DNA of 40,383 bases. It comes from UMGS363 sp051881775. Lineage in GTDB: Bacteria > Bacillota > Clostridia > Oscillospirales > Ruminococcaceae. The stretch is taken from assembly GCA_051881775.1 (NCBI GenBank), contig JBJEQN010000091.1:1-40383 (forward strand), in the 5' to 3' direction. The notes below the pieces were generated by a model, which ran no database searches, was not told the DNA's origin, and was given only the letters and a program-made list of their open reading frames with translations. The position numbers were made by a program, and so were the translations under genes. Positions 29,866-37,529 of this stretch are shown here, one piece after another (position 1 is the first letter of the stretch; each line of letters starts with the position of its first letter).

Positions 29866-32800
29866 ATGGATAATTACAGAGTACAGGAACCGTTCGCTAA
29901 ACAGGGTCTTTACGACCCGAGATTTGAACATGAGAACTGCGGCATCGGCGCCGTTGTCAATATGAACGGCGAAGCGGATTACAAGGTCGTTGACAGTGCG
30001 CTGAAGATCGTTGAAACACTGGAGCACAGAGCCGGTAAGGACGCTGAGGGAAAAACCGGCGACGGCGTTGGCATCCTTCTTCAGATATCTCACTCCTTCT
30101 TCTCAAAGGCTGCCGAAGAAGCAGGCATCAATATTGGCGGAGAAAGAGAATACGGCATCGCTATGTTCTTCTTCCCCCAGTCTGCGGATAAGCTGAAAAT
30201 TTCCATGGCTACCTTTGAAAAGGTGCTTGCAGAAGAGGGACTGGAATTCCTCGGCTGGAGAAAGGTACCCGTTAACCCCGACGTTCTGGGAACAAAGGCT
30301 CTTGAAAGTATGCCTAACATCATGCAGGCGTTCATCAAAAAGCCTGACGACTGCAAAAAAGGCATCGACTTCGACCGCAAGCTCTACATTGCAAGAATGG
30401 TGTTTGAAAAGCAGGACAGAGATACATATGTATGCTCCTGCTCCAGCCGTACTATCGTATATAAAGGTATGTTCCTTGTTAAGCAGCTGAGAAAGTTCTA
30501 CAAGGATCTTGACTGCGAGGATTACCTCTCCGCTATCGGTATCGTTCACTCCCGTTTCAGCACCAACACAAATCCCAGCTGGCAGCGTTCACACCCCAAC
30601 AGGATCATCGTTCACAACGGCGAGATCAACACTATCACGGGCAACGTGGATAAGATGCTCAGCCGTGAATCCATACTTAAAAGTGACTATATCGGCGACA
30701 GGATGAAGGACATCGTTCCCGTTCTTGATGTAAGAGGCTCCGACTCCGCACGCCTTGACAACACTCTTGAATTTATGATGATGGCAGGCGTTGACCTTCC
30801 TCTTGCGGTGCTTACCCTTATACCCGAGCCTTGGCAGCATCAGGTGACAATGAGCCGTGAAAAACGTGCTTTCTACCAGTATTACGCAACAATGATGGAA
30901 CCCTGGGACGGTCCTGCTTCCATTATCTTCTCCGACGGCGACATTCTGGGCGCTGTCCTTGACAGAAACGGTCTGCGTCCTTCACGTTACTATATCACAG
31001 ACGACGGCAACGGCGGAAAATACCTTATCCTTTCCTCCGAAGTTGGCGCTTTGGATGTTCCTATCGGCACTATTGTCAAGAAGGAAAGGCTCCACCCCGG
31101 AAAGATGCTCCTTGTGGACACCGTTAAGGGCGAGCTTATCGAGGACGAGGATATAAAGAACTACTACAGCAAGCGCCAGCCCTACGGCGAATGGCTTGAC
31201 CACAACCTGTACCCTCTCCACGACTTCAAGATACCCAACAAAAAGCCCTTCCGTTATTCGGGCGAGGAGCTTGAACGTCTGCAGCACGCTTTCGGCTACA
31301 CCTATGAGTCCATAAGGAACACTATGATACCTATGGCGCTGAACGCTTCCGAGCCTACCGCTGCAATGGGCATTGATACGCCTATTCCGCCCCTTTCGCA
31401 GAAGAATCCTCCGTTGTTCGATTACTTCAAGCAGCTTTTTGCGCAGGTAACGAATCCGCCTATAGACGCTATCAGAGAATCTGTTATCACAGATACTACC
31501 GTTTATCTCGGCACTTCCGGCAATATCCTCAAGGACGACGAGAGCAACTGCCGTGTTCTTCAGATAAAGAACCCCGTACTCACAAACCTTGACCTGCTGA
31601 AAATACGCACAGCAAATATCGAGGGCTTAAAGACCGCCGATATTTCAATGCTGTACGACAAGAAGACTTCAACTCTCAGAGAAGCTATAAACAGCCTTTA
31701 TACTCAGGCTGACAAGGCTCACGAAAACGGCGCAACTATCCTTATCCTTACCGACAGGGGAGTTGACAAGGATCACCTTGCGATACCTTCTCTCCTTGCA
31801 GTTGCAGCCCTTGAAACTTACCTTGTAAGAACGAGAAAGAACACCGCTATCTCTATCATTATCGAAACTGCAGAGCCTACCGAGGTACACCACTTTGCGA
31901 CCCTCCTCGGCTTCGGCGCAAGCGCCGTTAACCCCTACCTTGCAATGGACACTCTGTACGACCTTACCGCAAACAGAGCTATCGACAAGGAGTATACCGA
32001 ATCCCTCAACGCTTATGTAAAGGCTATCGTTGACGGTATCGTTAAGATCGCTTCAAAAATGGGTATCTCCACTATCCAGTCCTATCAGGGTTCAAAGATA
32101 TTCGAGGCTCTCGGCATAAGCAAGAGCGTGTGCGACGAGTTCTTCCCCGACACCGTAAGCCGTGTGGGCGGCATCGACCTTGACGATATAAGCGAGAGAG
32201 TGATTTCCCTCCACGACGCTGCCTTTGACCCCCGTGACCTTACCGTTAACGAGGCTATTGAAAGCATAGGCAGCCACAAGTCCAGAAGCGGCAAGGAAGA
32301 GCATATGTACAATCCTATGACCATACATCTCCTCCAGCAGGCTACATGGAACAACGATTACGGTCTTTTCAAGAAGTATTCACAGTGCCTTAACGACGAG
32401 CAGAAGAACCTTACTCTGAGAAGCACACTTGACTTCAAGTTCGCAGAGGACGGCGGGATCCCCATTGACGAGGTTGAAAGCGTTGAGAGCATTATGCACC
32501 GCTTCAAGACAGGCGCTATGTCCTACGGCTCCATTTCTCAGGAAGCCCACGAGTGTATGGCTATCGCTATGAACCGCATCGGCGGCAAGTCCAACAGCGG
32601 TGAGGGCGGCGAGGACCTTGAAAGAATAGTTACCTCGGGAACGGACGAGGACAAATGCTCCGCTATCAAGCAGGTGGCTTCGGGACGTTTCGGCGTTACA
32701 TCAAAATACCTTACCTCCGCAAAGGAGATACAGATAAAAATGGCTCAGGGCGCAAAGCCCGGCGAAGGCGGACATCTTCCTGCAAAGAAGGTCTACCCCT

Positions 32801-34437
32801 GGATCGCAAAGACAAGACATTCAACTCCGGGCGTGGCTCTTATCTCACCTCCGCCTCACCACGATATTTATTCCATTGAGGATCTTGCACAGCTTATCTA
32901 CGACCTGAAAAACGCAAACAAGGACGCAAGAATTTCCGTTAAGCTGGTTTCCGAAGTGGGCGTTGGTACTATTGCTGCCGGCGTTGCAAAGGCAGGCGCA
33001 GGAGTTATCCTTATTTCCGGCTATGACGGCGGTACAGGCGCTGCTCCGGGAAGCTCTATCCACAACGCAGGTCTGCCCTGGGAGCTTGGACTTGCGGAAA
33101 CTCACAAGACCCTTATTATGAACGATCTGCGTTCAAAGGTCGTTATCGAAACAGACGGCAAGATGATGACAGGTCGTGATGTTGTTATCGCAGCAATGCT
33201 TGGCGCAGAGGAATACGGCTTTGCAACTGCTCCGCTGGTAACAATGGGCTGCGTAATGATGAGAGTCTGCAACCTTGACACCTGTCCCGTAGGCGTTGCA
33301 ACACAGAATCCCGAATTAAGAAAGCGCTTCAAGGGCAAGCCCGAATATATCGTTAATTTCATGCGCTTTATCGCTCAGGAAATGAGAGAATATATGGCTA
33401 AGCTTGGCATACGCACCGTTGACGAGCTTATCGGACGCTCCGACCTTCTTGTTAAAAAGTCATTCCCCGAGGGACACAAGGCAGGCAAGATAGATATGTC
33501 CGCAATTCTTGAAACTCCCTTCAAGGGCGGCGAAAACAACATTCATTTCTGCCCCTCCGATGTTTACGACTTCAAGCTTGGCGAAACCATCGACGAGACC
33601 GTTATTATCCCCGAGATGCAGGAGGCTCTTGAAAAGAAGCAGCCTAAGACTATTGAGCTTAAGGTAAGCAATCTTAACCGTACTTTGGGAACGATATTCG
33701 GTTCGGAGATAACAAAGAGATATTACAACACTCTTGAGGACGATACATACGTTATAAAGTGCCACGGTTCAGGCGGACAGAGCTTCGGCGCATTTATCCC
33801 CAAGGGACTTACGCTTGAGCTTGAAGGCGACAGCAACGACTACTTCGGCAAGGGACTTTCCGGCGGCAAGCTGATCGTTTATTCCCCTGCGGAAGCAAAG
33901 TACAAGGCTGACGAGAATATCATCATAGGCAACGTTGCACTTTTCGGCGCAACAAGCGGCAAGGCCTTCATCGCAGGCGTTGCAGGTGAGCGTTTCTGCG
34001 TAAGAAACTCCGGAGCAACGGTCGTTGTTGAGGGCGTTGGCGACCACGGCTGCGAGTATATGACAGGCGGCTGCGCAGTAATTCTCGGCAAGACCAGCAA
34101 GAACTTTGCAGCAGGTATGAGCGGCGGTATCGCTTACGTTCTGGACGAGGATTTCGACCTTTATACAAAGCTGAACAAGTCTCTTGTAGGCTTCAGCAAG
34201 GTAACGGAGCCTGAGGACGTTGCACAGCTTAAATCTCTCATTGAAGAACACGTTGCCGCTACAAATTCCGTAAGGGGCAAGGAGATCCTTGACAATTTCG
34301 AAGAGTATCTTCCCAAGTTCAAGAAGATCATACCTCACGATTACGCAAAAATGCTCCGCTCAATGAAGAAGTTTGAAGCCGAGGGCATGAGCGCAGAGGA
34401 AGCAAAGATCTCGGCGTTCTACGAGAACACAAAGTAA
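29866..34437 (+). CDS. gltB: glutamate synthase large subunit
   Basis: This 1523-residue enzyme makes two glutamates from glutamine and 2-oxoglutarate. The N-terminal amidotransferase is made as a propeptide; the nucleophile is C25 in HENCGIGAVV. The central and FMN-binding domains follow (GEGGEDLERIVTSG, LVSEVGVGTIAAGVAKAGA, SGYDGGTGAAP). Cysteines C1129, C1135 and C1140 bind the 3Fe-4S cluster (VCNLDTCPVGVAT). The C-terminal GXGXG domain has GGQSFGAFIPKG and SGGKLIVYSP. I choose ATG 29866 with AAAGGG eight bases upstream; TTG 29860 is too close. gltD starts 22 bases after the stop, so the pair is an operon. It assimilates nitrogen downstream of glutamine synthetase. Confidence 0.98.
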   Translation: MDNYRVQEPFAKQGLYDPRFEHENCGIGAVVNMNGEADYKVVDSALKIVETLEHRAGKDAEGKTGDGVGILLQISHSFFSKAAEEAGINIGGEREYGIAMFFFPQSADKLKISMATFEKVLAEEGLEFLGWRKVPVNPDVLGTKALESMPNIMQAFIKKPDDCKKGIDFDRKLYIARMVFEKQDRDTYVCSCSSRTIVYKGMFLVKQLRKFYKDLDCEDYLSAIGIVHSRFSTNTNPSWQRSHPNRIIVHNGEINTITGNVDKMLSRESILKSDYIGDRMKDIVPVLDVRGSDSARLDNTLEFMMMAGVDLPLAVLTLIPEPWQHQVTMSREKRAFYQYYATMMEPWDGPASIIFSDGDILGAVLDRNGLRPSRYYITDDGNGGKYLILSSEVGALDVPIGTIVKKERLHPGKMLLVDTVKGELIEDEDIKNYYSKRQPYGEWLDHNLYPLHDFKIPNKKPFRYSGEELERLQHAFGYTYESIRNTMIPMALNASEPTAAMGIDTPIPPLSQKNPPLFDYFKQLFAQVTNPPIDAIRESVITDTTVYLGTSGNILKDDESNCRVLQIKNPVLTNLDLLKIRTANIEGLKTADISMLYDKKTSTLREAINSLYTQADKAHENGATILILTDRGVDKDHLAIPSLLAVAALETYLVRTRKNTAISIIIETAEPTEVHHFATLLGFGASAVNPYLAMDTLYDLTANRAIDKEYTESLNAYVKAIVDGIVKIASKMGISTIQSYQGSKIFEALGISKSVCDEFFPDTVSRVGGIDLDDISERVISLHDAAFDPRDLTVNEAIESIGSHKSRSGKEEHMYNPMTIHLLQQATWNNDYGLFKKYSQCLNDEQKNLTLRSTLDFKFAEDGGIPIDEVESVESIMHRFKTGAMSYGSISQEAHECMAIAMNRIGGKSNSGEGGEDLERIVTSGTDEDKCSAIKQVASGRFGVTSKYLTSAKEIQIKMAQGAKPGEGGHLPAKKVYPWIAKTRHSTPGVALISPPPHHDIYSIEDLAQLIYDLKNANKDARISVKLVSEVGVGTIAAGVAKAGAGVILISGYDGGTGAAPGSSIHNAGLPWELGLAETHKTLIMNDLRSKVVIETDGKMMTGRDVVIAAMLGAEEYGFATAPLVTMGCVMMRVCNLDTCPVGVATQNPELRKRFKGKPEYIVNFMRFIAQEMREYMAKLGIRTVDELIGRSDLLVKKSFPEGHKAGKIDMSAILETPFKGGENNIHFCPSDVYDFKLGETIDETVIIPEMQEALEKKQPKTIELKVSNLNRTLGTIFGSEITKRYYNTLEDDTYVIKCHGSGGQSFGAFIPKGLTLELEGDSNDYFGKGLSGGKLIVYSPAEAKYKADENIIIGNVALFGATSGKAFIAGVAGERFCVRNSGATVVVEGVGDHGCEYMTGGCAVILGKTSKNFAAGMSGGIAYVLDEDFDLYTKLNKSLVGFSKVTEPEDVAQLKSLIEEHVAATNSVRGKEILDNFEEYLPKFKKIIPHDYAKMLRSMKKFEAEGMSAEEAKISAFYENTK

Positions 34438-34459
34438 TTTTTGGGGAGGTAGATGTAAA

Positions 34460-35953
34460 ATGGGAAAATCAACAGGATTTCTTGAATATAACAGAATCGA
34501 AAACGAGGGTCAGAAGCCCTTGCAGCGTATAAAGACCTACCGTGAATTCCATACGCCTATGGACATGGAGGAAAGAAAGAAGCAGGCGTCAAGATGTATG
34601 GACTGCGGCGTTCCTTTCTGTCAGTACGGCAAGCCTCTCCATGACGGTATGGTGTCAGGCTGTCCGCTCAACAACCTTTGTCCCGAATGGAACGACCTTA
34701 TTTACACGGGCGATATGGCAGGAGCCGCACAAAGACTTCTGCTGACAAACAGCTTCCCCGAATTTACTTCGAGAGTTTGTCCCGCACTTTGTGAAAAGGC
34801 CTGCACCTGCGGACTTAACGGCGACCCCGTTACAGTAAAGGAAAACGAGTATGCCGTTATCGAATATGCCTTTGAACACGGACTTATGAAGCCCAAGGCT
34901 CCCTCCGTGCGCACAAATAAGAGGATCGCCGTTGTAGGCTCCGGTCCTTCGGGTCTTGCAGCCGCCCAGCGCCTTAACAGAAGAGGTCACAGCGTTACCG
35001 TTTATGAGCGTGAGGACAGACCCGGCGGACTTCTTATGTACGGCATACCCAATATGAAGCTGGAAAAGACCGTTATCGAGCGCCGTATTCAGCTTATGAA
35101 GGACGAGGGCGTAAGGTTTGCCGTGAATGTTGATGTCGGCAAGGACATTACCGCAGAAGAGCTTAAAGCAAAATATGACGCAGTTATTCTCTGCTGCGGC
35201 TCGGGCAACCCAAGGGATATAAGAGTTCCCGGAAGAGACGCAAAGGGCATATATTTTGCCGTAGACTTCCTTAAAGCAACAACAAAGAGCCTTATCAATT
35301 CCAACCTTTCCGACGGCTACTTCATCAGCGCAAAATACAAGAACGTGGTAGTTATCGGCGGCGGCGATACGGGCAACGACTGCGTAGGTACGGCTATCCG
35401 CCACGGCTGCAAATCCGTTGTACAGCTTGAAATGATGCCTAAGCTCCCCGATACAAGGGCGGCAAACAACCCCTGGCCCGAATGGCCCAAGGTATGCAAG
35501 ACGGATTACGGTCAGGAAGAGGCTATCGCAGTATTCGGTCACGACCCCAGAGTTTACCAGACCACCGTTAAGCAGTTCCTTAAGGACGATGAGGGTCATG
35601 TCCGTGCCATTGAAACTATCAGGCTTGCTCCCGTCAAGAATGAAGAAACGGGCAGAACTGTTATGGAACCCGTTTGCGGCAGCGAGCAGGTCATCCCTGC
35701 AGACCTTGTTCTCATTGCGGCAGGCTTCCTCGGTACGGAAAGCTACATTACCGATGATTTCGGTGTAAAGCTCAATGCAAGAACCAACGTTGAGACCGCT
35801 GCTCCCGATGTTTACAGCACAAACGTTGAAAAGGTGTTTACAGCAGGAGATATGCACAGAGGACAGTCCCTTGTTGTATGGGCTATCAGAGAGGGCAGAG
35901 AAGCGGCAAAGGCTGTTGACCAGTACCTTATGGGCTATACAACGCTGAGATAA
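34460..35953 (+). CDS. gltD: glutamate synthase small (beta) subunit
   Basis: This 497-residue protein supplies electrons from NAD(P)H to GltB. The N-terminus holds Cys clusters for 4Fe-4S centres (CMDCGVPFC at 46-54, CPLNNLC, CPALCEKACTC). An FAD-binding motif GSGPSGLAAAQRL follows and the NAD(P)H motif is VVIGGGDTGNDC. GDMHRGQSLVVWAIREGREAA near the end is typical of the family. GGGGAGG precedes the ATG. The partner gltB is directly upstream and a terminator follows at 35978. Confidence 0.98.
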   Translation: MGKSTGFLEYNRIENEGQKPLQRIKTYREFHTPMDMEERKKQASRCMDCGVPFCQYGKPLHDGMVSGCPLNNLCPEWNDLIYTGDMAGAAQRLLLTNSFPEFTSRVCPALCEKACTCGLNGDPVTVKENEYAVIEYAFEHGLMKPKAPSVRTNKRIAVVGSGPSGLAAAQRLNRRGHSVTVYEREDRPGGLLMYGIPNMKLEKTVIERRIQLMKDEGVRFAVNVDVGKDITAEELKAKYDAVILCCGSGNPRDIRVPGRDAKGIYFAVDFLKATTKSLINSNLSDGYFISAKYKNVVVIGGGDTGNDCVGTAIRHGCKSVVQLEMMPKLPDTRAANNPWPEWPKVCKTDYGQEEAIAVFGHDPRVYQTTVKQFLKDDEGHVRAIETIRLAPVKNEETGRTVMEPVCGSEQVIPADLVLIAAGFLGTESYITDDFGVKLNARTNVETAAPDVYSTNVEKVFTAGDMHRGQSLVVWAIREGREAAKAVDQYLMGYTTLR

Positions 35954-35977
35954 GCAATTTTAAGTGAATATGAAAAA

Positions 35978-36018
35978 CCGCCGCTTGGGATCTACCCTTG
36001 CGGCGGTCGTTATTTTTG
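35978..36018 (+). terminator. terminator of gltBD
   Basis: CCGCCGC, a 15-base loop, GCGGCGG followed by TCGTTATTTTTG. It stands between gltD and the convergent gene ending at 36034. Confidence 0.8.
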
Positions 36019-36033
36019 TAAAAAAGGATAATA

Positions 36034-36492
36034 TCAAAGCGAATTACCGCTTGTTCCGACGTACATATCCACAACGAGATCATCATCGCTGACGCTTTTT
36101 ACAAGGCAGTATACGTCTGTTATTACCCGGAGATCTTTTTCTGCGGCATATTCGCACAGCATTCTGCCTGTTTCCTTAAGCCTGTCCGATTTTCCGCTGA
36201 ATTTGCACATTACAGCGTTTTCCAGCCGGAATTTCGGCTTGAAAACATACCGTGAGCTGCTTTTGAATCGCTTATCCACGGGAATGAGCAGTTCTATTCC
36301 GAGAATGGTGCAGTCCTGCTCCTCAATTCTTTCGTTGACTGAAAAGATAATGTTTCCCGTCATTTTCAGATCCATGGCGTCAAGATTGATTTCGGCAAAC
36401 TTGATAAGTCCGGGGAGCGCAGTTTCTTCCACTCTTGTCCTGTAGGATAATATATTGTCATACCATAACTGCTGCTTTTCAATAATGCACAT
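36034..36492 (-). CDS. unrecognised protein, possibly GyrI-like/DUF5085-like fold
   Basis: This 152-residue protein has no signal peptide or membrane helix. The order of elements, a beta strand ending in NILSYRTRVE, helices, GNIIFSVNERIEEQD, ILGIELLIPVDKRF, MCKFSGKSDRLKETGRMLCEYAAEKDL and YCLVKSVSDDDLVVDMYVGT, recalls two-lobed SHS2/GyrI-like effector-binding domains such as DUF5085. That match is by general pattern, so confidence in the family is low. AGAGG precedes the ATG and lies beside the stop of the second 14-residue ORF, only 12 bases upstream. It therefore ends a peptide-peptide-protein operon, and might bind, sense or be controlled by the peptide; no experiment is implied. Confidence 0.8.
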   Translation of the reverse strand: MCIIEKQQLWYDNILSYRTRVEETALPGLIKFAEINLDAMDLKMTGNIIFSVNERIEEQDCTILGIELLIPVDKRFKSSSRYVFKPKFRLENAVMCKFSGKSDRLKETGRMLCEYAAEKDLRVITDVYCLVKSVSDDDLVVDMYVGTSGNSL

Positions 36493-36504
36493 TTTTAACC
36501 TCTT

Positions 36505-36549
36505 TTATTTACCGAGTATCCAATACCAAAGATAACCAAGCCAAGACAT
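36505..36549 (-). CDS. 14-residue Trp-rich peptide MSWLGYLWYWILGK, copy A
   Basis: A very short ORF: ATG, 14 codons, TAA. The peptide has three Trp and two Tyr among 14 residues and one basic residue at the end, so it is hydrophobic and probably membrane-seeking. GGAGG (36557-36561 on the opposite strand) lies exactly 7 bases before the ATG. The same peptide is encoded upstream at 36591-36635, differing at one synonymous base (CTT for CTC at Leu4). The stop is 12 bases before the 152-residue ORF, so it could also act as a translational leader. No leader-type cleavage site, AgrB or exporter is seen. Too short for ordinary gene finders. Function unknown; signalling or membrane-active peptide is inference. 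Confidence 0.75.
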   Translation of the reverse strand: MSWLGYLWYWILGK

Positions 36550-36590
36550 TCCTATCCCTCCCTAAAAATCAAATAGATCAATATACTATA

Positions 36591-36635
36591 TTATTTACCG
36601 AGTATCCAATACCAAAGATAACCGAGCCAAGACAT
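36591..36635 (-). CDS. 14-residue Trp-rich peptide MSWLGYLWYWILGK, copy B
   Basis: Identical in protein sequence to copy A. It is the first ORF of the operon: AAGGAGG stands 7 bases before the ATG, and a promoter lies at 36669-36697, about 35 bases upstream. The 41 bases between the two copies are unlike the bases before copy B outside the ribosome site, so identity is concentrated in the coding part. That fits selection on the peptide, though a recent duplication is also possible. The peptide is encoded divergently from the LytTR/AgrC-like system that starts at 36825. Confidence 0.75.
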   Translation of the reverse strand: MSWLGYLWYWILGK

Positions 36636-36668
36636 TTTTATCCCTCCTTAACCGTTGCTTTGCTTCAC

Positions 36669-36697
36669 ATTTTAGTTAAACCGGAAGTGCTGTTCAA
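36669..36697 (-). promoter_or_regulatory. promoter of the twin-peptide operon
   Basis: On the minus strand TTGAAC, 17 bp, TAAAAT. The -35 is moderate, as expected of an activated promoter, and AACGG repeats lie just upstream of it. Confidence 0.65.
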
Positions 36698-36746
36698 CGG
36701 ATAGCGGACGAACGGCGGATTTTTGGGAATGAACGGCAAATAACGG
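36696..36746. promoter_or_regulatory. AACGG direct repeats, probable LytTR binding sites
   Basis: AACGG occurs at 36696, 36711, 36732 and 36742. The middle pair is GAACGGC at 36710-36716 and 36731-36737, exactly 21 bp apart. LytTR regulators bind direct repeats spaced about two helical turns upstream of the -35, which fits the peptide promoter. The adjacent LytTR gene is the obvious binder. Confidence 0.65.
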
Positions 36747-36779
36747 AAAAAATGTCTGCTGTTCGGTGCGCTTTGCCTA

Positions 36780-36808
36780 TTGTAAAAATTGTCGTTTTGT
36801 AGTACAAT
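36780..36808 (+). promoter_or_regulatory. promoter of the LytTR/AgrC-like genes
   Basis: TTGTAA, 17 bp, TACAAT, 16 bp before the ATG. Confidence 0.6.
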
Positions 36809-36824
36809 GAAAAAGGGTGGTTGA

Positions 36825-37529
36825 ATGAGAGCTGCAATATGCGATGATGAAAAGACTATGCACGATACTCTGGAAAAGCTCCTTCGGGAATATAAACTTG
36901 CCAGACACATTGATTTGTATATAGATAAATTTGAAAGCGGAGCAGACCTGCTTCATTCCGCAAAGGAATATGACGTTGTTTTTATGGATTACCAGATGGA
37001 ACGGCTTGACGGGATAGAAACCTCAAGGCTTATGCGTGAAAAGAACAAGGACTGCATAATAATTTTTGTCAGCGCTTATCCCGAAGCCGCCGTTGATACA
37101 TATGAAGTGGGTACCTTCCGCTTCCTTGTTAAGCCCGTCAGCAGAGAAAAGCTGTTTAAGGCACTGGACGATTATATGAGATCCGTTGACCGTGATAATC
37201 TTCTTATAATCAAGACCCGTGACGGCGCATGGAAAATAAAAATGTCCGATATGATATATGCCGAAGCCAAGGGCAAGCATACTATCATACGGACAATAAA
37301 GGATTCATTTGAAGTCGCACTCAATCTTAAACAGATAGAGTCAATGCTTCCGAAGGAGAAGTTTATGCGCTGCCATAAATCCTATATAGTGGGTTTCTCC
37401 CATGTTATGAACCATAATAATGCGGAGATAATTTTTGATAACAACGAAAAGGCACAGATAGGCAGAAATTACACAGTAAGATTTAAAACAGCATTTCAGG
37501 ACTATATTATGAGGTATAACGAAAGATGA
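36825..37529 (+). CDS. LytTR-family response regulator (AgrA-like)
   Basis: This 234-residue regulator has a receiver domain (1-120) with acidic pocket D7, D8 and E9, phospho-acceptor D55 in VVFMDYQM, S83 in VSAYP and K103 in LVKPVS. The LytTR DNA-binding domain (about 130-232) has AEAKGKHTIIRT, MLPKEKFMRCHKSYIVGFSHV and the C-terminal IGRNYTVRFK. LytTR proteins in Firmicutes typically control peptide signalling, bacteriocin or virulence genes. AGGGTGG precedes the ATG. Its stop overlaps the kinase start (ATGA), so they form one unit. Divergent target candidates, the AACGG repeats and the twin-peptide operon, are next to it. Confidence 0.95.
   Translation: MRAAICDDEKTMHDTLEKLLREYKLARHIDLYIDKFESGADLLHSAKEYDVVFMDYQMERLDGIETSRLMREKNKDCIIIFVSAYPEAAVDTYEVGTFRFLVKPVSREKLFKALDDYMRSVDRDNLLIIKTRDGAWKIKMSDMIYAEAKGKHTIIRTIKDSFEVALNLKQIESMLPKEKFMRCHKSYIVGFSHVMNHNNAEIIFDNNEKAQIGRNYTVRFKTAFQDYIMRYNER

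Noticed and set aside
34655..35857. 400-codon open frame antisense to gltD
   Set aside because: It lies inside a certain gene, has Cys/Val/Gly-rich nonsense composition, and no ribosome site; it is a shadow of gltD codon use.
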